64,000 bases of DNA from Dietzia sp. NCCP-2495 (GTDB taxonomy: Bacteria > Actinomycetota > Actinomycetes > Mycobacteriales > Mycobacteriaceae), in contig NZ_BRVN01000002.1 of NCBI RefSeq assembly GCF_026011735.1, forward strand, positions 372,001-436,000, written 5' to 3'. A model generated the notes under the pieces. That model was not told the origin of the DNA. It saw nothing but the letters and a program-made list of their open reading frames with translations, and made no database searches. This document shows, piece after piece, positions 35,510 to 43,026 of the stretch (positions within the stretch are counted from its first letter, which is position 1; each line of letters opens with the position of its first letter). A program made the translations under genes and the position numbers.

Positions 35510-36471
35510 CCGCTACGACCGTAGAGGCACCGCTCGTCTGTTCCGAGACCCGGGTGGTCGAGACCCGGGACCTGGGGGAGTCGTTCATCCGACTGGTCGT
35601 TGCCGGCCCCGAGCTGGCGCGCTGGTCGGCGGAGGTCATCGAGCCGGGAACCGTGCGCGACGCCTACGTCAAGCTCCTCATCCCGCCGCCGGGCGGGGAG
35701 GGGGTCGTGCCGGACCCGGCGGATATCCGCAGCTGGCTCGCACTCCCGGAGTCCGAGCGGGGCTGGATGCGGACCTACACGGTGCGCCGCGCGGACACCG
35801 TCGTGCTCGACGGCGACGCCGTCCCCGCGCTGACGATCGACATGGTGGTCCATCCCGGCGAGGACGAGGGCCCCGGCTCGGGCTGGGCGCGGTCGGTCCG
35901 GGTGGGGGACCTGCTCCGGATCGTCGGTCCGGGGCGCGGGCACGCGCCCTGGGCGGCCTGGGCGCCGGGCGAGGCGCGGCGGATCGTCTGCGCCGGGGAC
36001 GAGACGGCGGCTCCGGCCCTGCTCGCGATCGCCGAGGAACTCGCCGCCGCGGGTGCTGTACCCGGTGGTTCGCCCGGTGGCGCGCCCGATGCGAAGGCGG
36101 TCGTCCCCGAGGTGAGCATCCTCGTGGAGGTCCCCACCGAGTCCGATGCCGCGGCACTCGCGGCCGGTGTTCCCGAGTTCGTGTCCGTCTTCGCCCGCGA
36201 GGGCGAGGCGGGGTCGGCGGTCGCGCGCCGACTGGCCGGGGTCCTGGATCTCGGCGAGGACAGCGTGGCGACGGTGATGAGCGGGCAGCGTCCGACCGAG
36301 CGTGAATGGCAGCCGGCCACCGCCGTGTCCGCCGGGGAGCCGTATGTGTTCCTCGCTGGGGAGGCCGGATTGGTCCGGGCGATGCGCCGACTCGCGGTGG
36401 ACGCCGCCGGTATCCCGAAGGGCTCGGTGGCGTTCATGGGCTACTGGCGGCGAGGGGCCGCGGAGTCGTAG
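35506..36471 (+). CDS. Siderophore-interacting protein (FAD reductase)
   Basis: Cytoplasmic siderophore-interacting protein (SIP/ViuB family), 321 aa, that releases iron from imported siderophore by reduction with FAD and NAD(P)H. The FAD-binding motif MRTYTVRRAD is at about residues 88-97, followed by VVHPGEDEGPGSGWARSVRVGD and the phosphate-binding GPG. C-terminal domain: FLAGEAGLVRAMRRL and GYWRRG, both typical. Last gene of the iron operon, ATG overlapping the ATPase stop. Confidence 0.93.
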   Translation: MTATTVEAPLVCSETRVVETRDLGESFIRLVVAGPELARWSAEVIEPGTVRDAYVKLLIPPPGGEGVVPDPADIRSWLALPESERGWMRTYTVRRADTVVLDGDAVPALTIDMVVHPGEDEGPGSGWARSVRVGDLLRIVGPGRGHAPWAAWAPGEARRIVCAGDETAAPALLAIAEELAAAGAVPGGSPGGAPDAKAVVPEVSILVEVPTESDAAALAAGVPEFVSVFAREGEAGSAVARRLAGVLDLGEDSVATVMSGQRPTEREWQPATAVSAGEPYVFLAGEAGLVRAMRRLAVDAAGIPKGSVAFMGYWRRGAAES

Positions 36472-36576
36472 CCAGAGACACCGCGTGCACGGGAGAGCCC
36501 CTCGGGTGTGGCGCGGAGCACGAGTCGGTGCTACGGTCGCCACACTAGGTGGACAAAACCAAGGGTGGTGTAAACC

Positions 36577-37620
36577 ATGACGAACCGGTACCTCCGTCGC
36601 GACGAAGGCCTCTTCCCTGCGGATTCGGTGTCACGACGGGTGTGGTCATATCCCACGTCCGCGCTGCTCGGCTTCATCCGTGCGGTGACGATCGAACACC
36701 TCGATCCCGACCTCACCGCGGCCGTCGATGCCAGCGGCCAGGTCCTCCAGCGTCCCGCGCTGCGGTACGACAGGACCGTGCAGTACTTCGCCACGGTGCT
36801 GTTCGGGGACGCCGAATCGGTGATCAAGTCGTCGGACGTGCTCATGAAGGTCCACGCCCGGGCCCACGGGCCGAACCCGGTGACCGGCGGGACCTTCGAC
36901 TCCAACGACCCGGACTCGCAGCTGTGGATCCACATGACGGCGTGGCACTCGATCCTCTACGTCTACGAGAAGTTCGGCCCCGGCACGCTCTCCCGGGCGG
37001 AGGAGAACGAATACTGGCGGGAGTGTGCGATCGCGGCCTCCGTGCAGCCCATCCGCGTGGAGGACGTCCCGACCACGCGGGGCGAGGTGCAGAAGTACTT
37101 CGACGACTGGCGTGACCGGCTGGCCTCCTCGGAGGCGGCGGTGCACAACATCGACTTCATCCTCGACGGGATGCGCACCATCTTCACCGCTTTGCCGGCG
37201 CCGATGCGGTCGGTCCTGGGCCCGGTGATCCGATCCGGCGTGATCGCCACGTATCCGCGATGGATGCGTCCGTTGATGGGCGTCCGTCAGTCACGCCTGC
37301 AGGACGCGGTGGTCACCGGGCTGATCCGGCCGGGGATGGCGGCCCTGGCGCGGAGTCCGCGAGCCCAGATGTGGTTCCTCGAGCGTGTCGCGCCGCGAGG
37401 TGGACCGGTGCTCACGGGCTATATTCGGGGTGTACCCGCCGAGTCCTCGAGCGTCTACACCGCCGTGCAGGCCCGCGCGAAGTTCGGCGATCCCCGCACC
37501 CCGCTGGAGCAGTACGCGGACCAACTCGCCGCCCGGGGCGCGGACCCGGCGCTGGACCCGTACGAGCACAACCATCACGACGCTCCGCTGGAGTTCGTGG
37601 CTCCCCGGAGGGCCGGCTGA
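36577..37620 (+). CDS. MpaB-family oxygenase-like protein (DUF2236)
   Basis: Member of the MpaB/rubber-oxygenase (DUF2236) family, 347 aa, all-helical haem or metal proteins whose substrates are mostly unknown in actinobacteria. Recognisable blocks: VWSYPTSALLGFIRAVTIEHLDP, TVQYFATVLFGDAESV, VHARAHGPNPVTGG and DSQLWIHMTAWHSIL with the conserved His residues, and YWRECAIAA. No signal peptide. RBS AAGGGTGG upstream of the ATG. It stands alone, 105 nt after the iron operon, and may have its own promoter (TACGGT at 36532). Confidence 0.85.
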   Translation: MTNRYLRRDEGLFPADSVSRRVWSYPTSALLGFIRAVTIEHLDPDLTAAVDASGQVLQRPALRYDRTVQYFATVLFGDAESVIKSSDVLMKVHARAHGPNPVTGGTFDSNDPDSQLWIHMTAWHSILYVYEKFGPGTLSRAEENEYWRECAIAASVQPIRVEDVPTTRGEVQKYFDDWRDRLASSEAAVHNIDFILDGMRTIFTALPAPMRSVLGPVIRSGVIATYPRWMRPLMGVRQSRLQDAVVTGLIRPGMAALARSPRAQMWFLERVAPRGGPVLTGYIRGVPAESSSVYTAVQARAKFGDPRTPLEQYADQLAARGADPALDPYEHNHHDAPLEFVAPRRAG

Positions 37621-37622
37621 AG

Positions 37623-37666
37623 CGCTGGCCGGATGAAGTGCTGGCCAGCTGAGGTGGTGGCCAGCG
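37623..37666. terminator. Possible terminator with repeated CTGGCC
   Basis: CGCTGGCC (37623-37630) and GGCCAGCG (37659-37666) are complementary, and a further TGGCCAGC lies between them. The stretch also reads as three degenerate 16-nt repeats of (T/G)GGCC. Sits between two convergent genes. Confidence 0.4.
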
Positions 37667-37705
37667 GTTGTGTAGCGGCCGCACGGAGCCTCGACTGCGG
37701 GGGTC

Positions 37706-38305
37706 TCAGTCGTCGACGCCGCGCGCGGCCAACGCGTCGCCAAGCTGGTCGGCGGTGGTGAGCGCTCCGAGAACGGTCGGCACCACGAGCGCACGGATCG
37801 GCATCCCGAGCCCGCGGGCCTTGCGCGCCTCGGTGACCTGGCGCAGCTGCCGCGCGAGCAGCGGGATGGCGCGGATCGTCAGGACGAGGACCAGGGCGAT
37901 GCGATCGGGGGACACCCCGACATGGCGCAGCGGACCGGCTGCGCGGGTCACCGCGTCGAGCATGTCCGACACCCGGGTCGTGAGCGCCACCAGGCCGGCC
38001 ACCGCGATCGCGACCAGTAGCGTGCCCGTCACCCTCAGTGCCGCGTCACGATCCGCGACGATCCACTGCAACACTCCGATCGCGACGAGCATCGGCACCA
38101 CCGGTCGGACCTGATCCCACGCGGCACGGGCGGGGATCCGGCCGACCAGGTAGAGCACGACCACCAGTGCGATGGCCGGGAGCAGGTGCCACGGCTCGCG
38201 CACCAGGACCGTGACCGACACGATAAGCACGGCGACCAGCAGGATCTTCACGCCCGCCGACAGGCGGTGGAGCACCGAGTCGCCGGGCTGGTAGGTCGCG
38301 AACAT
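37706..38305 (-). CDS. bioN: ECF transporter transmembrane protein (EcfT/BioN)
   Basis: Energy-coupling-factor T component, 199 aa, with about five to six helices. The coupling motif appears as QVTEARKARGLGMP (the A-R-G signature) at about 153-166, and a second A-x-G-like ALAARGVDD is at the C-terminus. It joins the ATPase EcfA and the S component BioY to import biotin. Start ATG overlaps the ATPase stop by 1 nt. Short for the family (usual about 200-260 aa) but complete; corynebacterial BioN is similarly short. Confidence 0.9.
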   Translation of the reverse strand: MFATYQPGDSVLHRLSAGVKILLVAVLIVSVTVLVREPWHLLPAIALVVVLYLVGRIPARAAWDQVRPVVPMLVAIGVLQWIVADRDAALRVTGTLLVAIAVAGLVALTTRVSDMLDAVTRAAGPLRHVGVSPDRIALVLVLTIRAIPLLARQLRQVTEARKARGLGMPIRALVVPTVLGALTTADQLGDALAARGVDD

Positions 38306-39009
38306 CAGGTGCCCAGCGCGATCTGCCGGTACCCGTCGAGCGCAGGGCCGGGGGAGTCGTCGATCACCACGCGCCCGCCGTCGACCACCAGGACCCGGTC
38401 GAAGTCGGCGACCAGGTCGAGATCATGTGTCACCACGACAAGTTGCTGGGGCAATGTCGCGAACGTCTCCGCGACCAGCGCCCGGTTCCGCAGATCGAGC
38501 AGGGTCGTGGGTTCGTCCGCGACGACCACCGCCGGTTCCAGCACGAGGACCGCGGCCAGGGCAAGGAGTTGCTTCTGACCGCCGGACAACAGGTGGCAGG
38601 GATGGTCCGCGTGCCCGGCCAGACCGTACTTCTCGAGCACTTGGAGGGCTCGTCGTCGTCGTTCTGTGCTCGACAACCCGGAACGACGGAGCGAGAACTC
38701 CACGTCCTCCACCACAGTGGGCATGACGATCTGGGTGTCAGGGTCGGTGAAGCAGAAGCCGACCTGCTTGCGGACGCGACCGCCCTTGCGGCGGGTGTCC
38801 AGGCCGCCGACGGTGACCGCGCCGGAGGTGGGGACGACGAGCCCGTTGATCATCCGTGCGAGCGTCGACTTGCCGCCGCCGTTGACACCCACGATCCCGA
38901 TCCGGCGTTCGGTGAGCGTCAGGGTGACGTCGGACAGGACCGTGCGGTCGCCATAGCTGTGCCCGACCTCGTCGAAACGGATCTCCAGGGGCTCGCGTGG
39001 CTCGGTCAC
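38305..39009 (-). CDS. bioM: ECF transporter ATPase (EcfA/BioM)
   Basis: Energy-coupling-factor ATPase, 234 aa. Walker A GVNGGGKST, Q-loop FTDPDTQIVMPTV, signature LLSGGQKQL, Walker B AVVVADEPTTLLD, and H-loop VVVTHDLDL. The FxDPDxQ Q-loop is typical of EcfA. One ATPase only, as in corynebacterial bioYMN. 11 nt after bioY. Confidence 0.93.
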   Translation of the reverse strand: MTEPREPLEIRFDEVGHSYGDRTVLSDVTLTLTERRIGIVGVNGGGKSTLARMINGLVVPTSGAVTVGGLDTRRKGGRVRKQVGFCFTDPDTQIVMPTVVEDVEFSLRRSGLSSTERRRRALQVLEKYGLAGHADHPCHLLSGGQKQLLALAAVLVLEPAVVVADEPTTLLDLRNRALVAETFATLPQQLVVVTHDLDLVADFDRVLVVDGGRVVIDDSPGPALDGYRQIALGT

Positions 39010-39020
39010 GCCGGGATACG

Positions 39021-39623
39021 TTACGCGGCAGACGCGCGGTGGCCACGCAGCGGCGCGATGAGTCCCGGGCGGGCCTTGTGGACCTGCTGCGCCACCACCG
39101 CGGTGACGACCGCCTTCGCGAGATCGCCCGGCAGGAACACGCCGTTGGCGGCGAGAGCGGCGCCGAGGGTGAGGTCGGTGCGGAGGAGCATGCCCGCCAC
39201 GCCGACGGCGTAGATCACGACGATGCCGCCGAGGATCGTGATGAGCAGGCCCGGGATGAGGCGGTAGCGCGGCATCATCAGCGCGGTGAGCAGGCCGATC
39301 ACGATCACGGCCGGGATCCAGCCGATGAGGAAACCGGCGGTGGGGCCGGCGAGCGAGTTGAGCGAGGTGCGACCGCCGGCGAGAACCGGGAGGGCCAGGC
39401 CGATGATGATCACGGTCACGACCGACAGGGCGCCCTTGCGCCAGCCGAGCAGCGCGCCGGCGAGCATCACGCCGAGCGTCTGCAGCGTGATGGGCACTCC
39501 GGCCGAGCCGATGCTGATCTGCCCGGGGAGGCCGAGAACGACGATAAGCGCGGCGAACACCGCGATCTGCGCGAGATCACGGGTGGCGCTGCGGGCGGGA
39601 GCCCTGTCGATCGACGTGCTCAT
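39021..39623 (-). CDS. bioY: Biotin ECF transporter S component
   Basis: BioY, the biotin-binding membrane subunit, 200 aa with six helices. GSAGVPITLQTLGVMLAGALLG and RTSLNSLAGPTAGFLIGW are the substrate-binding segments conserved in the family; FLPGDLAKAVVTA closes the protein. ATG has GAGGAGAA upstream. First gene of bioY-bioM-bioN; a BioQ-like palindrome lies 38 nt upstream, so it should be repressed when biotin is sufficient. Confidence 0.95.
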   Translation of the reverse strand: MSTSIDRAPARSATRDLAQIAVFAALIVVLGLPGQISIGSAGVPITLQTLGVMLAGALLGWRKGALSVVTVIIIGLALPVLAGGRTSLNSLAGPTAGFLIGWIPAVIVIGLLTALMMPRYRLIPGLLITILGGIVVIYAVGVAGMLLRTDLTLGAALAANGVFLPGDLAKAVVTAVVAQQVHKARPGLIAPLRGHRASAA

Positions 39624-39660
39624 GGTTCTCCTCGGTTGTGACGAAGCCGCACCGCGGCCC

Positions 39661-39673
39661 TGAACGCCGTTCA
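39661..39673. promoter_or_regulatory. BioQ-like operator
   Basis: TGAACGCCGTTCA is a perfect 5-3-5 palindrome and matches the TGAAC-N3-GTTxx type of site bound by BioQ, the TetR-type biotin regulator of corynebacteria and mycobacteria. It sits between bioY (minus strand) and the helicase gene. Confidence 0.8.
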
Positions 39674-39759
39674 TTAGAACAGGTCGGCGTGGCGCCTGCC
39701 ACATCGCCCTCGTGGCGCAGCGGCACCGAGGAGGGTCGAACCTGGGGTATCCCTGTTAC

Positions 39760-41376
39760 ATGGCCCGAGTTCTCCCCGCCCACCCCGTCTACGGTCACCC
39801 CTCCGAGGAGTCGGTCGTCGAGCGCCTGCGCGACCAGCTGTCCGAGGACTCCCTCATCGTGGTGGGGCAACGCGTGTCGACGGACGAGAAGGAACACGAG
39901 GTGGACATCCTCGTCGCGATGCCCGGTGCGGGGATCGTCGCGATCGAGGTCAAGGCCGGTCAGATCACCGTCGAGGACGGGCAGTGGATCCAGGGCAGCG
40001 GGACCAAGCAGTTCGTGATCGACCCGGTAACCCAGTGCCGCGACGCCCTGTACGCGCTGCGAGGATTCGTCAGCGCCGATCCCCGCTGGCCGCGGCAGTA
40101 TCAGCGCTGGACCCACATGCTCGTGTTCCCCAACGCGCGGATCCCCGACGACTTCGCCCTGCCCGAGATCCAGCGCACTCGGATCGCCGACCGCGAGCAG
40201 CTGGACCAACTCGCGTCGATCGCCTACCGCCTCGCCCAGCAATCCGGACCCTCAGATCTGTCGTTCCTGGCCCCGGAGACGGTCAACCGCCTCGCGGAGG
40301 TCCTCGGCGGTCGTGGGCTACCGCAGCGGGACGTCGTCGCCCGGGCGTCGGAGAACGCCGACATCGCCGATGCCCTCACCCGCGAGCAATCGGTCCTCCT
40401 GCGCGCCGTCGACGCCCTGCCGAGAGTGGAGATCAGGGGAGGGGCAGGCAGCGGCAAAACCTTCCTCGCGCTGGAGCAGGCCCGACGGCTGTCCAGGGAC
40501 GGTCAGCGGGTGGCGCTCATCTGCTCTTCGCACGGACTGGCCGGATACCTCAAGCGTGTAACCAGCGGGTGGCGACGGCGGGAGCAGCCCGCCTACGTGG
40601 GGGAGTTCCACGCACTCGGCGTGGAGTGGGGCGCGCCCGTGGGCCCCGACGAGCGGGAGCGGACGGCCGAGGCAGCGAACTGGTGGGAGGAGGAGCTGCC
40701 GCGGCTCATGACCGAGCTGGCCGACCAGCTGCCCGAGGGTAAGAGGTTCGACGCGGTGATCGTCGACGAGGCGCAGGATTTCGCCGACACCTGGTGGAAC
40801 CCGGTCATCAGGGCACTGCGCGATCGCGAGAACGGGCGGTTGATGATCGTCGGCGACGCCGGTCAGAGTGTGTTCCAGCGGACCGGACGGCCACCGGTCG
40901 ACCTGGTCCCGCTGGTGCTCGACCACAATCTGCGCAACACACGCCAGATCGCGACGGCGTTCCTCCCACTGGTGGGCCAACGGATGGAGCTGCGGGGAGG
41001 CACCGGTCCCGCGGTGAGATACGTCGCCGTGGGCGAGGGCGAGGATCCCGTAACGATCGGTGACGACGAGGCCGTGCGGCTGCTCGACGAGGGCTGGGAG
41101 CCGCGAGACGTGGCGTTGCTCGTCACAGGATCGCGGCACCCGATGCAGGTGGAACTGCAGGCCGAGGGCAATGACTCCTACTGGGAGACGTTCTGGGACG
41201 GGGAGGACATCTTCTACGGGCACGTCCTGGGCTTCAAGGGACTCGAACGCCCCGCCGTGGTTCTCGTGTGTAACCACCGTGACGACATCGATCGACTGCG
41301 CGAACGCATCTACGTCGGGCTGTCCCGGGCGACGGACGTACTCGTCGTGGTGGGGAACACGGACACCTCCGACTGA
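39760..41376 (+). CDS. NERD-domain UvrD-like helicase
   Basis: 538 aa. The N-terminal NERD domain has the nuclease-like pattern EVDILVAMPGAGIVAIEVKAG, with Asp49, Glu63 and Lys65 positioned as in PD-(D/E)XK enzymes. A superfamily-1 helicase domain follows: Walker A RGGAGSGKT (226-234), Walker B AVIVDEAQDF, DAGQSVF, and the UvrD-type ending YVGLSRATDVLVVVG. NERD-helicases are thought to act in DNA repair, and some occur in phage defence; the function here is unknown. The ATG at 39760 is preferred. It is divergent from bioY and possibly not in the same transcript as the GTPase 115 nt on. Confidence 0.88.
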   Translation: MARVLPAHPVYGHPSEESVVERLRDQLSEDSLIVVGQRVSTDEKEHEVDILVAMPGAGIVAIEVKAGQITVEDGQWIQGSGTKQFVIDPVTQCRDALYALRGFVSADPRWPRQYQRWTHMLVFPNARIPDDFALPEIQRTRIADREQLDQLASIAYRLAQQSGPSDLSFLAPETVNRLAEVLGGRGLPQRDVVARASENADIADALTREQSVLLRAVDALPRVEIRGGAGSGKTFLALEQARRLSRDGQRVALICSSHGLAGYLKRVTSGWRRREQPAYVGEFHALGVEWGAPVGPDERERTAEAANWWEEELPRLMTELADQLPEGKRFDAVIVDEAQDFADTWWNPVIRALRDRENGRLMIVGDAGQSVFQRTGRPPVDLVPLVLDHNLRNTRQIATAFLPLVGQRMELRGGTGPAVRYVAVGEGEDPVTIGDDEAVRLLDEGWEPRDVALLVTGSRHPMQVELQAEGNDSYWETFWDGEDIFYGHVLGFKGLERPAVVLVCNHRDDIDRLRERIYVGLSRATDVLVVVGNTDTSD

Positions 41377-41491
41377 GGTGACGGCTGGCTACCATGCGGC
41401 AGGAGAACCAGGGGGAAAGCCGGGATGCTGATGTACTGATCGGCGCGGTCCCCGGCGCACAGCCGCACGCGCGGCGACGGAGAGGGAAACG

Positions 41492-42631
41492 ATGGCCCGA
41501 CCAGAGTTCGAGCAACACATCGCGCTGTTCGGCGAGAGCGGGAGTGGTAAGACTGTCCTGCTGTCGTCGTTCTACGGGCGCGCGCAGGAACCCGAGGTCA
41601 TCAACTCGAGCCGGCGCCACCTGGTCCCGGTGTCGCAGCCCCAGGGCAACAAGCTGCACAGCTACTACCTGGGAATGAAGAACTCGGCCACGCTGCCCCC
41701 GGCCAACCGGTTCTCGTGGGACTCCTACGGGTTCGACCTCAAACTGAAGCTGGACTCCGCTACCGGCGGAGGCACAACCGACGCACTGAGGTTGGTCTGG
41801 CACGACTATCCCGGCGAATGGTTCGAGGGCCGACGCGAGGGCGCGCGGGAGCGCGAGCGTCAGGCCGCGGGTTTCCGTGCGCTGCTGGAATCCGACGTGG
41901 CGTTCCTGCTGGTCGACGGGCAGAAACTCCTCGACCACAGGGGTGAGGAGGAGCGCTACCTCAAGTACCTGTTCACGAGTTTCCGCAACACGCTGCTGTC
42001 GATGCGCCCCGACATCCTCGAGGACGACAGGCGACTGGTGCGGTTCCCGAGGATCTGGTTCATCGCCCTGTCGAAGTCGGACCTCAACCCCGACCTGGAC
42101 GTCTACGGGTTCCGCGATCTCGTGATCGAAAAGGCGGTGGACGAGCTCGATCTGCTCCGCGAGGTTCTGGCCTCCTTCGTCGTGGCGCCGGAGGCACTGG
42201 CGGTGGGCGAGGACGTCCTCCTGCTCTCCTCCGGCCGGTTTGCACCCGGCGAGATCCACCTCGAACGACGCGTGGGGCTGGACCTGCTCCTTCCACTCGC
42301 CGCGATGCTGCCGTTCGAAAGGCATGTCAGATGGACCACCGAGTTGCGACTGCCCTCCAAGGTGTCCGGCGAGCTGCTCCGGAACTCGAAGCTGGTCGCG
42401 ACGGTCCTCTCTCTGGCCGCCGCGCGCCTGCCGAAACCGCTCGCGAGGGCGGTCGTGGCACTCGGTCCGTCCGTCCTCGCCGAGGTGGCTGCACTGGCGG
42501 GCAACAAGCTCCGGGAGCTCAACCGCAGCGCGCGGACCAAGGGAGACCTCCTCGGCTCTACCCTCTCCCAGTTCAAGATCGACCTGGAGGAGGCCGAGCA
42601 GGCGGTGACACTGATCAGGGGAGTGTCGTGA
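41492..42631 (+). CDS. GTPase-like protein of unknown function
   Basis: P-loop NTPase, 379 aa, probably a TRAFAC-class GTPase. G1/Walker A is LFGESGSGKT (12-21); G3 is VWHDYPGEW (102-110), with the DxPG switch; G4 reads ALSKSDLN (192-199) as a variant of NKxD. Specificity for GTP is therefore likely but not certain. The C-terminal third (about 260-379) is helical and Leu/Ala/Arg rich, with two mildly hydrophobic stretches that could touch the membrane. RBS GGAGAGGGAAACG precedes the ATG. Its stop overlaps the next start by 4 nt (GTGA), so the next protein is probably its partner. Confidence 0.78.
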   Translation: MARPEFEQHIALFGESGSGKTVLLSSFYGRAQEPEVINSSRRHLVPVSQPQGNKLHSYYLGMKNSATLPPANRFSWDSYGFDLKLKLDSATGGGTTDALRLVWHDYPGEWFEGRREGARERERQAAGFRALLESDVAFLLVDGQKLLDHRGEEERYLKYLFTSFRNTLLSMRPDILEDDRRLVRFPRIWFIALSKSDLNPDLDVYGFRDLVIEKAVDELDLLREVLASFVVAPEALAVGEDVLLLSSGRFAPGEIHLERRVGLDLLLPLAAMLPFERHVRWTTELRLPSKVSGELLRNSKLVATVLSLAAARLPKPLARAVVALGPSVLAEVAALAGNKLRELNRSARTKGDLLGSTLSQFKIDLEEAEQAVTLIRGVS

Positions 42632-42963
42632 CGATGATCTGGGCGACCCGGGGCTGGGACTGGGGCTTCCGATTCCTCCGCGACGGTGGGCTGGACGACC
42701 CCCTCGACGTCTATGACGCGGTGTTCGTCGGTGCCGGCGACGCCACCGAGCTTCTCGTCCACCGCGACGGCTACACCGGCCTGCGATTCCCCGATCCGGC
42801 AGGGCGGACGGACCGGTCCGGCCGACCGATCCCACACGAGTTCGTGCTGTGGGCCGGGGTGGTGACCGACCTCGCCTCCGTCGAGGCGGGGCGGGACTTC
42901 GTCTGGCCGCTCGTCGCGCGGGAGTACGACGCGACATGGCTGTCGCCCACGCCCCCCGAGTGA
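42628..42963 (+). CDS. Small protein coupled to GTPase
   Basis: 111 aa, not recognised. Starts at GTG within the stop of the GTPase gene; an ATG two codons later is possible. It is soluble and Trp/Asp-rich, with an alpha/beta-like layout: WATRGWDWGFRFLRDGG, YDAVFVGAGDATELL, then HEFVLWAGVVTDLASVEAG. No signal peptide or membrane helix. The tight coupling suggests a regulator, adaptor or GTPase-activating partner of the protein before it, which is inference from context only. Confidence 0.7.
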   Translation: MTMIWATRGWDWGFRFLRDGGLDDPLDVYDAVFVGAGDATELLVHRDGYTGLRFPDPAGRTDRSGRPIPHEFVLWAGVVTDLASVEAGRDFVWPLVAREYDATWLSPTPPE

Positions 42964-43026
42964 CCGGCCGGCGGTCTCGGGCGGCGCGGGCGACAGGCCT
43001 GCGGGTGGGCGGTGAGTAGTGGCGCT

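Noticed and set aside
41394-41491. A short gene before the GTPase
   Set aside because: The frame runs into the GTPase gene out of frame and codes unnatural basic sequence; only a possible promoter is supported there.
39760-42963. A known phage-defence system
   Set aside because: Apart from the NERD-helicase and the GTPase there are no toxin, nuclease, methylase or reverse transcriptase genes; kept only as a weak inference.
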